A stretch of DNA of 64,000 bases from Aquimarina algiphila. Its GTDB lineage: Bacteria; Bacteroidota; Bacteroidia; Flavobacteriales; Flavobacteriaceae. The notes beneath the pieces are model-generated. The model saw only the letters and a program-made list of their open reading frames with translations. It was not told where the DNA came from and made no database searches. Numbering within the stretch: position 1 is the first letter of the stretch; each line of letters begins with the position of its first letter. The stretch lies in contig NZ_VLNR01000014.1 in NCBI RefSeq assembly GCF_007489275.1, forward strand, positions 62,001-126,000, given 5' to 3'. Shown here one piece after another: positions 46,901 through 56,200 of the stretch. Position numbers and translations under genes: made by a program.

Positions 46901-47642
46901 CTATAGTCAAGATCTTGGTGTTGCAGCTTCTATGGCAAAAGCACTAATTTATTATGCAGCAGCAACCGAGAAGCATGCTACATTAGATACTGAGTCTCGT
47001 GATCTGGCTAAAGAAGTATTAGATAGAATGTGGGTTACGTATAGAGATGATAAAGGAGTTTCTGCTCCAGAATCCAGAGGAGATTACAAAAGAATCTTTG
47101 AAGAAGAAGTATATATCCCACAAGGATTTACAGGTACAATGGCTAATGGTGATGAAATCAAACCAGGAGTAACTTTCTTAGATATCAGATCAGGATTAAA
47201 AAATGATCCAGATTATGCTAGATTAAAGACTGCATATGATACGGGTACTGAATTTACACAACGTTACCACAGAACTTGGGCACAAATGGAGGTAGCTCTT
47301 GCAAATGCAGAATATGGTTTCTTCTTTGGAGACGCTGCTACTGCACCTGTAGCTTCAAACCAACCACCACTTCAGGTGGTAGTAAGCCCTAATCCAGCTG
47401 CAAACTTTATTAATGTATCAGTTAAGAATAATGTTGCTAACAAAAGCAATCAGGGTACTATTGTTAGAATGCAATTAGTAGACTTACAAGGTAATATCCT
47501 TAGAGCAATGGATCTTAAAAACAACCAACAGCAACTACAAACTCGTATAGAGATTGGTAATTTACCTGCTGGAATGTACTTTTTACAAACATTTGATTTT
47601 GAATTAAATAAAAAGGTTACTAAAAAGGTAATGATTGAATAG
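40998..47642 (+). CDS. GH9-CBM3c-...-GH48 double cellulase, T9SS-secreted
   Basis: 2214 residues from ATG 40998; an upstream in-frame start (40932) is rejected because the signal peptide MKNFMRSGVMLLFCLVC begins here. Order: GH9 (24-470; Asp75, Asp78, Glu438), CBM3c (to 630), three PKD (635-893), module X (Cys897-Cys1022), two ~105-residue repeats (1027-1253), module X again (Cys1256-Cys1381), PKD (1387-1474), GH48 (1483-2114), T9SS tail. GH48 residues match the known acid and base: Glu1521 in VEAPDHGH and Glu1532 in TSELYSYW. Endoglucanase plus processive exoglucanase in one chain, like CelA of Caldicellulosiruptor. Confidence 0.93.
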   Translation: MKNFMRSGVMLLFCLVCSTMTAQFNYGEALQKSLLFYETQQSGILPDWNRISWRSDSGINDGKDVGLDLTGGWNDAGDHVKFGFPMAFSVTALNWGFLEYKDGYDTAKQTEHFKRNVKWVTDYFIKCHPSPNVFYAQVADSKSQDHNFWMPAEMVDVHPMYGQRKSYALTTTKPGTEVACETAAALASASIIFKDSDPAYSATLLRHAKELYEFGDTYRGLYNEDGGIPATGTYSSGNFKDELAWGALWLYKATGEQKYLDKAEAEYAQPDFLWSLVWEDKSYGNMVLLSIITGKEKYKADAERHLDWWQKGGGVSYSPGGQAHLTQWGSLRHAMNASLTALIYSDNVATPKKKQYHDFAVAQVKYALGDNPNNRSLVTGFGVNPPTKPHHRGQHASWSRSSANPVESRHTMWGALMGGPMAANDVFVEDRDDFQANEVATDYNACYQGVLARMVMEFGGTPLPNFPQPEKAGVEFINEAKINNDQARFTEVAIWLNNRSAWPARVANKLTARYFVDISEGVAAGFTASDYTLTARGAGSTTTTGLQVWDAGSNIYFAEIEVDKDKMPFPGGQGEYRSEIQLRVSLPNDAPVSAWDASNDFSYAGLNNNLKISENIPIYVDGVLTGGKEPNGGETPTASFTATPETGVSPLEVSFDASASSDPNGDAITYSWDFGNGETSTLATPKVTFTEIKTYTVTLTVSDGTNISTPVTKDIVVSDGNIAPVADFTATPTTGIATVNVSFDATASTDANGDTLTYAWDFGDGTTGTGITVDHLYAAIGEYTAILTVSDGSKTGTKTTTITVTDGSPVASFTASAETGVAPLAVSFDASGSSDPAGGVLTYSWDFGNGEVATTATASTTYTTLGQVTVTLTVTNAAGDTASATKTINVTDGSVSCAFGTPIAEALPAINTAFENIFVLGGNGPNLDNVTNFTINWDLANNGLYQFSMNTTDGNPSYYVDFLPKVTHNFNATEPAITITGSGFTGLDGEYWATVDAGNFVLVSKTGGFTLYFSGSATAPDCGTTPTPVVVDGATVSTDGGLTAVTTTTGDGIADSILFANTSTSTESYIYLITDEVGKVLTTETSSHDFEGAAAGICKVYGLSYTGTLNVTGKNVTATDLSDGSFSVSSNAIIVTREAQNIAVDGGVIAGGPFTFTVGDGIADNVSGVTITGNVGETSQWIVTDAAGKILGLPASPEAVDFDGAGVGSCFIYSVSYNGTITGLTANENISGLSGTFDLSNSIEVVRNPVTTGGDCSFGAPLANALPALNSKYEHIFVLGNGGPSLDNVTNLTINWDLANNGLYQFSMNTNNGTPSWYNDFLPKVTQTFNAAQPSLTITGSGFTGLDGEYWATEDSGNFVLVSKTGGFTIYFSTNAIAPDCGGPVNNNPVASLSATPVSGEAPLVVTFDASGSTDADGDALTYSWDFGDTNSATGVTTENTYTAIGDYVVTLTVNDGNGGEDQAKITIKVNDGGVIINPPTGDNAYIDRFIEMRNEIYDPANGYFSADGSPHHSIESLIVEAPDHGHESTSELYSYWLWLETMNGRITKDWKPLNDVWNKIEQFIIPTKADQPTNAAYNAAKPAAYASEFPLPSNYPAPLNLSAPVGSDPVSPDLTATYGADIYQMHWLLDNDNFYGYGNRGDGVSTPSYINTFQRGEQESVYETVPHPSWEGFNWGGTDGFLPIFIEDQNYAKQWRYTSAPDADARAVQAMYWAQEYAKEQGASLGSLDLDKASKMGDFLRLSMFDKYFKPMGVQSATSGAGTGYDSAHYLMSWYMSWGGSADPASPWAFRISSSHCHFGYQNPVAAYALTQVNELKPKSQNGERDWNESLKRQMEFYTWLQSKEGAIAGGATNSWNGDYSPYPAGKSTFYDMAFDTNPVYHDPGSGTWFGWQAWSMERVAEYYYISNDPMAKNLMDKWAAWVKSEVKLIGTDDFEIPATLEWSGEPDTWNPASPGSNTGLSVKVVNYSQDLGVAASMAKALIYYAAATEKHATLDTESRDLAKEVLDRMWVTYRDDKGVSAPESRGDYKRIFEEEVYIPQGFTGTMANGDEIKPGVTFLDIRSGLKNDPDYARLKTAYDTGTEFTQRYHRTWAQMEVALANAEYGFFFGDAATAPVASNQPPLQVVVSPNPAANFINVSVKNNVANKSNQGTIVRMQLVDLQGNILRAMDLKNNQQQLQTRIEIGNLPAGMYFLQTFDFELNKKVTKKVMIE
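42894..43683 (+). repeat. PKD block duplicated at 63012 (copy 1)
   Basis: About 790 bp covering three PKD domains repeat at 63012-63801 with constant offset (20118), no indels and about 14 mismatches by my reading; the first ~290 bp are identical. Confidence 0.9.
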
Positions 47643-47659
47643 ATAGTTTTTTAATTAAC

Positions 47660-47690
47660 AAAAGAGAGAGGTATAAGACCTCTCTCTTTT
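47660..47690 (+). terminator. Terminator after GH9-GH48 gene
   Basis: AAAAGAGAGAGGT / ACCTCTCTCTTTT stem, 18 bases past the stop. Confidence 0.85.
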
Positions 47691-47711
47691 AACTTTCTAA
47701 AGTCTAATGAA

Positions 47712-50093
47712 ATGAAAAATACAATAATAAATATAAGACAGCTACTGTCGTTAATAGTAGTAATGTTGGTTTTTGGTTTAGTGACTAAACTATCTGCCCA
47801 ACAACAAAATTACCTGACGGTTTCAGGAAATAAATTATTTGATGTTCAGGGTAAAGAAGTACGACTTACTGGGGTAAACTGGTTTGGTTTTGAAACCCAA
47901 AACTATTTTCCTCACGGGATATGGTCGCGTGACATGAAAAGTGTTTTGCAACAAATTAAAGATCTTGGTTTTAATACGATAAGAGTACCGTGGGCTAATG
48001 AAATGCTTAACCCAGGATCAACAATTGCAATTAATTCATATGGGTCGGATCCTTATACAGGAGTATCTCCTATGAATGAGGAAGAAACAAAAGTGACTAA
48101 GCCTATTGAGCTAATGGACATTTTTGTAAAATGGTGCCAGGAGAATGATATGAAAATAGTTTTGGATAATCATTCTAGAGCTGCAGATGGTTTCTTAAAT
48201 GAAAAATTTTGGTACACTCCAGAATATTCAGAAGAAAGATGGATTCAGGACTGGGTTTTTCTAGCTGATCGATACAAAGAATACTCTGCTGTAGTGGCAA
48301 TGGATCTAAACAACGAACCTCATGGTTCTTCTTGGGGAAACAGTAATCCAGCAACAGATTGGAACAAAGCAGCAGAACGTTGTGGTAATGCTGTGTTACA
48401 AGCAAACCCAAATGTTTTAATCATCATAGAAGGTGTTGGAGAATTTGAAGGAAACTCATACTGGTGGGGTGGACAACTCATGGGAGCAAGAAAATATCCT
48501 ATCCAATTATCTGATCCAAGCAAGTTAATGTATTCTGCTCACGAATATGGACCAGAAGTGGCACAGCAAGATTGGTTTACTGCTTCTGATTTTCCACAGA
48601 ATATGCCTGGAATATGGAAAGATAATTTTCACTATTTATATGAAGAAGGTACTTCTCCTCTTTTTGTAGGAGAATTCGGAATTAAAGATCAAGATGCTTT
48701 TGGTGGAATTTCTTATACATGGTTTACCGAGTTTACAGATTTTATGGGTGATATCTATTCCTGGACATTTTGGAGTATGAATCCTAATTCTGGAGATACT
48801 GGAGGGATTTTACAAGATGACTGGACTTCTGTAAATCAATGGAAATTGGATGTGCTAAAACCACATTTTGCTCCTCTAATTCCTAATGTTGTAGGAGGAA
48901 CCGGAAATCAAGCTCCAAATGCGACATTTTCAGCAAGTCCTACTCAGGGAATTACACCTTTAACTGTTCAGTTTGATGCATCTGCTTCTTCAGATCCAGA
49001 TGGAGATACTTTGACTTTTAGTTGGGATTTTGGTGATGGAGATGTAGCAACAGGATCTATGATATCTCATCTATTTACAGGTGTTGGAGAATATCAAGTA
49101 ACTTTAACAGTAAGTGATGGCTCATTAAATGATACCTATGTAACAACTATTACCGTTGTAGATACTACAACACCAACAGTTACTGCTGATATCACTGTTG
49201 ATAATACTTCTGGTATTGCACCTGCAACAATTAATTTTGATGCTTCAGGATCTATATCATCAGATGGAAGTGCATTAACATATAATTGGGATTTTGGAGA
49301 TGGAACTACCGGCATAGGTAGTATAGTTGCTCACGAATATTCGATAGCAGGAAATTATAGAATCACCTTAACTGCTTCTAATGCTAACGGAATTTCGGAT
49401 GAAGCTATAATAGATGTTGTGATAACTCAACCTTCTACAGGAGGAGATTGTAATTTTGGAGCACCTCTAGCCACTGCGCTACCTACAATATCAAATGCAT
49501 CCTATACAAAAGTTCATGTTTTAGGAAATGGAGGTCCTGATTTAAGTAATGTAACCAACTTTACCATCAATTGGGATTTAGTAAATAATGGATTGTGGCA
49601 ATTTTCAATGAACACAAGCAATGGTGTGCCAAGCTGGTGGAATAACTTTTTACCAAAAATATCACAGAACTTTAATGCCGCTCAACCTGAAATTACAATT
49701 ACAGATTCAGGATTCCCTAACCTTGATGGATCATATTGGGCAACTTTAGATCAGAATAATTTTGTCTTAGTTTCTAAAACAGTAGGATTTACTATTTATT
49801 TCAGTAATAGTGCAACTGCTCCTGCTTGTCAAGATGCAGCACCAGCAGCTAATTTAAACGTAGAAACGTTTAATAACCCTGTACAAGATAGATTAGTTAT
49901 TCAAGGACAAGGTTTATCAAAAGGAACTACAATTAGTTTAATAAATATTTCTGGTGTAGTAATGAAAACTATGCAGATTCAATCAAACTCAAAAGAGGTA
50001 GAATTAAATACTTCTAATCTTGAATCAGGGATGTATTTTGTTAAAATCAATTACGAAAAACAAGTAAGTACATTAAGAATAATTAAAAAATAA
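47712..50093 (+). CDS. GH5 endoglucanase with two PKD, module X and T9SS tail
   Basis: 793 residues. Signal peptide (cut near KLSAQ30). GH5 domain about 33-395 with acid/base Glu202 (DLNNEPHG) and nucleophile Glu321 (FVGEFGI), plus the LDNHS strand; the sequence style is that of bacterial GH5 cellulases. Two PKD domains (400-575), the Cys580-Cys706 module, and a T9SS type A tail ending LRIIKK follow. It starts 70 bases after the GH9-GH48 stop but behind a terminator. Beta-1,4-glucan is the likely substrate; mannan or xyloglucan cannot be excluded. Confidence 0.88.
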   Translation: MKNTIINIRQLLSLIVVMLVFGLVTKLSAQQQNYLTVSGNKLFDVQGKEVRLTGVNWFGFETQNYFPHGIWSRDMKSVLQQIKDLGFNTIRVPWANEMLNPGSTIAINSYGSDPYTGVSPMNEEETKVTKPIELMDIFVKWCQENDMKIVLDNHSRAADGFLNEKFWYTPEYSEERWIQDWVFLADRYKEYSAVVAMDLNNEPHGSSWGNSNPATDWNKAAERCGNAVLQANPNVLIIIEGVGEFEGNSYWWGGQLMGARKYPIQLSDPSKLMYSAHEYGPEVAQQDWFTASDFPQNMPGIWKDNFHYLYEEGTSPLFVGEFGIKDQDAFGGISYTWFTEFTDFMGDIYSWTFWSMNPNSGDTGGILQDDWTSVNQWKLDVLKPHFAPLIPNVVGGTGNQAPNATFSASPTQGITPLTVQFDASASSDPDGDTLTFSWDFGDGDVATGSMISHLFTGVGEYQVTLTVSDGSLNDTYVTTITVVDTTTPTVTADITVDNTSGIAPATINFDASGSISSDGSALTYNWDFGDGTTGIGSIVAHEYSIAGNYRITLTASNANGISDEAIIDVVITQPSTGGDCNFGAPLATALPTISNASYTKVHVLGNGGPDLSNVTNFTINWDLVNNGLWQFSMNTSNGVPSWWNNFLPKISQNFNAAQPEITITDSGFPNLDGSYWATLDQNNFVLVSKTVGFTIYFSNSATAPACQDAAPAANLNVETFNNPVQDRLVIQGQGLSKGTTISLINISGVVMKTMQIQSNSKEVELNTSNLESGMYFVKINYEKQVSTLRIIKK

Positions 50094-50120
50094 TTCTTAA
50101 AACCAGATGTAAACATGTCT

Positions 50121-50160
50121 GAAGGGAGCTATAGGGCTTTAAAAATAGCTCCCTTCTTTT
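50121..50160 (+). terminator. Terminator after GH5 cellulase gene
   Basis: GAAGGGAGCTAT / ATAGCTCCCTTC stem with 12-base loop and T-rich tail. Confidence 0.85.
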
Positions 50161-50256
50161 ATATGATGTAAACATTTTATGACATTCAGTGTTTTTCTGA
50201 AAATTAGAAAAACAGTAAACCCAAAAATCTACAACACATAAACTCATCAATAGCTT

Positions 50257-53200
50257 ATGGAACCAACTCATAAAAAGAAAAGAAATTGGGGTATTACTTT
50301 CGTGAAAAACAACATCCGAAAGTTTTACTTCGTTATTATATTAGCTACGCTCAGTATAGCCATCAAATCATTTACGCAAGTCTATGATGGCACTGCAGGT
50401 CCAAAAATGACTACCCAAACCTGGCCCGCAGGAACATTTTTGGCCAATTTCCCAGAAGGGGATAGAATTAGTACCTACCACCGTAATTATTTTTTTATGA
50501 ATGGTCAGGCAGGAACAAGTGTTTGGGATGTTTCTAATCCTACTGCACCAAAAAGAGTACAGTTTAGTGATGCTGCAAATAATGGTCACCGATGGTGGAA
50601 ATTAGGAGGAGATCTTTTTTACAGAGAATATTCAGTACCAGAAGTACAAGGAACAGGATACAAATATCTAGACCTTTCTAATATGCTGGACAGAAAACCG
50701 GTAACCTCTTCAGATGTATTATTTACTGTAAAAGATGGTCAGTCTAATTTTGATAACCTTGAAACATTTCCTCATACTATAGATGGAAGCAGGGTTTTTG
50801 ATATGAGAACAGGAGTGCAGGTAGATGATATCCCTGCTACTGTATCTTTACCTGATATTGTGGTACGAGTTGGGAACTACGTTTTTTATGCTCCACAAAC
50901 AGGAGATATTAGTGTGTTTGATTTTGGAGACCCAAATAATATTAAATTTTTAGGATCTTTTGGAGGTGATATTCCGCACGAACAATATAGTACAGGTATT
51001 CAATTATGGAGGAATTATCTGGTGTTCATGAGCGGTAATGAGGGACCTGACGCTTTAGTAGGTTTTGATATTAGTGATCCTACCAATGTAAAAAGAGGCT
51101 TCAGTTTACACTCTGATCAAATAACTTTAGGAAGATATATGATTTTTCAGGATGAATATGGATTCTCAGGACGATTTGATAGAGGGGTAAAATTTAACTT
51201 TGAAACTATGAAGGTCGAACAAGAATTTGTTCCTCCATCTAGTGATGAAACACTTCAGTTTATAGATAACCAATGGATGCCAATCGGTCATATTCTGATA
51301 GCGAGTGGAGATGATAAAACTTCTATTTTTGCACATCAGGATGGATTAGATATTAAACCTCCAACCGTAGGACACCATTTTCCAGCATCTGGAGCTATAA
51401 ACCAACCACAAACAACTACGCTGGGTTTTGTAATTAATGAAACCTTAGATGACTTAACCATTAACGACAAAACAATCCAGGTAAGTCCATTAGGAGGAAC
51501 GCCTATTAAAGGTGATGTAACAACGACATCATATCAAGTTGTTAATTATGCTTCAAAAGAAGAACTGTTACCCAATACTACATATGAAGTAAAATTTGTT
51601 GAAGGAGGAATTAAAGACGCTGTTGGAAATGGAATGGAAGAATACATCTTTTATTTCACTACTGGTGGAGATAGCTCTAATCAATCTCCAGAAATTGCTG
51701 GGATCGATTTAAGTATCCCCTCTCCTATTGTTGTGAGTGCAGAAGTAGACTTCACTGCCAATGCAACTGATGCAGACGGAAATACATTAACCTATAGATG
51801 GGATTTTGGTGATGGTTCTCCCAAAACAGAATGGATAGGTAAAACAACATCACATACATATACAGAAGCGGGTAATTATTTAGTTCAGGTTCAGGTGTCT
51901 GACAATAATGGAGGCTTCATAGTGGGGTCTCAATCTATTGTTGTAGTATCAAATTTATCTTCAGATTTACCCACTCAATCTAGTCCAATAACGGTAGATT
52001 CAAAAAATAGAATTGTTTGGTCAGTCAATCCAGACAATAACACAGTAACCTTAGTTAATGCTGATAACTTAAAAATAATTAAAGAAGTAGCAGTAGGAAT
52101 AGATCCTGTAAATGTTGCTTTAGATGGTACAGGAAAAGCATGGATTACTTGTAGAGATTCTGATGAGGTATATGTGCTTAATATAGACGGTTCTTTAGAA
52201 ACTAAAATAGCTTTGTCCAAAGGATCACGACCTTATGGAATTGTCTTTACCCCAGATGGTACCAGAGCGTTTGTATCTGCTTTTGGATCAGGAAAACTAA
52301 TAGAAGTTTCTCCATCAACCAATACTATAAAAAATACAATTGATCTAGGACCAACTCCTAGAGCATTAGCTGTTACTAGCGATGGAAAGAAATTATTAGT
52401 AACGAGGTTTATTTCGCCAGATGAAGAAGGTCAGGTTTGGGAAATCAACTTGAATACATTTACGAAGAACAAGACAATTCCTCTTGCACTAGATAATTTT
52501 ACTGTAGATAACGGAAATGAAGGAAGAGGCTTACCAAATTATGTAGCAGGAATAGCAATTCATCCTGACAATACATCTGCCTGGTCCGTAGGTAAAAAAG
52601 ATAATATCCTTAGAGGACTGGCCAGAGACGGAAAACCATTAGTTTTTGACAATGTAGTTCGTACAGCAATCTCACCGATTAATCTGGCCACAAGTAAAGA
52701 AGAACTTACTAAGAGGTTAGATATAGATAATCATGGGCAACCTTCATCTGTGTTGTATAGTCCAACAGGGAATTATCTTTTTGTAACCATGCAAGGCAAT
52801 AATAGAATAGTTGTGATAGATCCAAAAAGAGGACTAGAATTATTGAAGAAAGATGTTGGTAAAGCACCACAGGGATTGGCTATTGATCCTAACACAAATA
52901 AGGTTTTTGTAAAAAACTTCATGGATAGAAGTGTTACTGTTTTTGATGCCTCAGAAATGATTACAACAGGAAGTAATACGTTAGAAGAAGTATCAACAAT
53001 TGTAACTGTTAGTAATGAAGAATTAAGCCCTGTAGTACTTAAAGGAAAACAAATATTCTATGATGCTGCAGATCTAAAAATGGGAACTGATGGTTATATC
53101 AGTTGTGTAAGTTGTCATAGTGATGGTACTCAAGATGGGCGTACATGGGATTTTACAGACAGAGGAGAAGGTTTAAGAAATACAATTTCCTTAGTTGGTA

Positions 53201-56200
53201 GAGCAGGAACAGCTCATGGAAGAGTTCACTGGAGTGCAAATTTTGATGAAATACAAGATTTTGAAAATGATATTCGTTTCCATTTTAATGGCCAGGGATT
53301 TATGACCGATGCAGATTTTAATGAGGGAACAACGGCACTATCCCTTGGAGACCCGAAAAAAGGGAAATCTGCTGATTTGGATGCATTAGTTGCATATGTA
53401 GAATCATTAAATACTTTTGACCCAAGTCCATACCGTAATACGAATGGAACCTTGACTACTGAAGGTACTGCGGGAAAATCTATATTCGAAGATTTAAAAT
53501 GTAATTCTTGTCATGGAGGTCCGGATTTTACCGATAGTAATACAGGAAAAATGCATGATGTAGGTACTATTATTGATAATAGTGGTCAACGTTTAGGTAA
53601 AAAATTATTGGCTCTTGATGTACCTACATTAAAAGATGTTTGGGCAACAGCACCATATCTGCATAATGGATCTGCTAAAACCTTAACAGAAATATTTACA
53701 AAGTATAATCCTAATGATGGTCATGGAGCAACTTCTACGTTAAGTGCCACTCAAATGGCACAACTAGAAGCATATCTTAAACAAATCGATGGATCAGAAT
53801 CAGCACCGGCAACACAACACACACTAAAAATAGCCTCTCCAGAAGATGGGATAAATATCGATAAAGCTGATCCTGTAAAATTGAGTATTACAACCAATAT
53901 AACAGGGATTACTAAAATTGAATATTATGTTGATAACACCTTGGTTGAAGAAGTAACGACAGCACCTTTTGAATCATCATGGACTCCAATAATTTGGAAA
54001 ACATATACAATTTCTGCTAAGGTCTTTTACAACAATGGTAATACTGCCTCTATAACTCCAGAGGTAAAAGTGAAGTATAAAAATACAATAAAAGTAATGT
54101 TTGTTGTAGGAGATAAGAATAACCTTACATCAGAAGATCAAAGAATAAAATCAAGATTGGAGCAACAACTTGGATTTGAAATCACACTTTTTTCTGATGA
54201 AGAAGCTACAAGCCCACAATCGGCTAATCCTTTTGATATGGCATTAATCTCTTCTACAGTAGATCCAAGAGAATTAGGAAATGACTTAGAAGCAGCTAAA
54301 GTGCCGTTAATGACCTGGAATCCATTTATGTATGGAAAACTGAAAATGATATCGGGAGAATTAAATACCGGATTTGGGTTTACAAAAGATGGATTTTCTA
54401 CGATTACAGTTTCTGATCCTACTCATCCGATGGCAGCAGGTGTAGGTGCAAGTACAGCTTTGTACTCAATAACACAAAGTCTACCATTCGGAAATCCAAC
54501 AACAGAAGCAATTGTTATAGCAAAAGCAGGAGAACAACCTATTCTATTTGGATATGAAGCAAGTATTAGTATTCCTTCAAGAAGAGTTGCTTTTCCACTT
54601 AGAGATCAGTTTATGCATTTACTTACTGATGATGGACTCAATATGTTTGATGCAGCGGTATTATGGACACTTCACGGTGGGGATGCCAATGTCCCCATAG
54701 GCCCCCTACCGGATGTGTTTTTTGAATCTCCAGTAGATGGTGAATTAGTAAATACACCGCTAAAAATCAAGTTTAAAACTGAAGGATGGTCATTACCTTC
54801 TCAACAGTATAAACTTAGATTTAGAATCGATGGTCAGGATAGAGGTTTGGTAACTAGTAATGCCATACTTACCGATCCAACGGTTTTATCAGAAGGACCA
54901 CATGAATTAAGCCTACAGATGGAGCGTAGTGATAATTCTCTTACAGATTTAGGAGAAACAATTACTGTAAATGTTACAAAAGATCCTTTACCACAGGGTC
55001 CAACAGCAACAATACAATCTCCTACAGCTGGTGGATTAGTAGGCCCTGATTTTGAGATCAAATTTTCTACTTTTCAATGGGATATAACACCAGGAGGACA
55101 ACATGTAAAATATTTTATTGATGATGTAGAACAAGGTTCTGTTTTTGAGATAAAACCAATTCCTGTAAGTAATTTGGCAGAAGGAAAACATACACTCAAA
55201 TTATCATTAGCAAAAGCCGACGGGACACTCTCAGGAGATTCAACAGAAATAACTATTACCGTAGATAAAAGATTTAGTAATTTACCAGATACAGATTTTA
55301 GTGTCGAATATCGTGATAACAGTTCTGGAGTTTCAACTCCAGAATTAAAGCCTGTATTCCAAATTGTAAGTACATCAACAGAGAATCTTCCATTTAGTGA
55401 TTTTAAGATTAGATATTGGTTTACTCCTGATAACAATACCCCAATGACTTTTAACGCAGATTATTCTGCAATTACAGGGACAACTGGAGTTTTTGGAACT
55501 TCGGGGACGCAAAATTATCTCGAAATAGGTTTTGGCACCTCATCTGGAAATTTATCTGCGAATAGTAAATCAGGACAAATCCAAACAAGGTTACATCATT
55601 CTGGATATCAGACTCATGATCAAAGTAATGATTTCTCATACGATGCAAGTAAAACATCTTTACTGCCTCATGTTCTGGTAACATTGTATTATAAAGGAAC
55701 CTTAGTTTGGGGATTAGAACCTACAGGAAATGTAGCTACTAATAGAGCTCCAATAGCAGATATCAAAACTGATACTAGAGAAGGAATCGCTCCATTAGCC
55801 GTTGTTTTTGATGCTTCTGGTTCTAGTGACCCAGATGGAGATACGCTTACATATACGTGGGATTTTGGAAATGGAGATACTGCAACTGGAGTGACGGCAT
55901 CCTATGAGTTCAAAGATGCAGGAGATCAAAATGTAACACTAACGGTTAATGACGGTAAAGGAAGTAATGATACTGCTACAGCAATAATTAAGGTGCTTAT
56001 ACCTGCTATAAGTGTTGAGGCTAATTTTGTAGCTACCCCTGTTTTAGGAACCATCCCGTTAATTGTCAATTTTGATTCATCATCATCTGTATTCCCGTTG
56101 GGAAGTACAATTAATTACTCGTGGGATTTTGGAGATGGGACAACTAGTAATGAAGCAAACCCATCACATACATATTCACTATCTGGATCTTATGCTGCAA

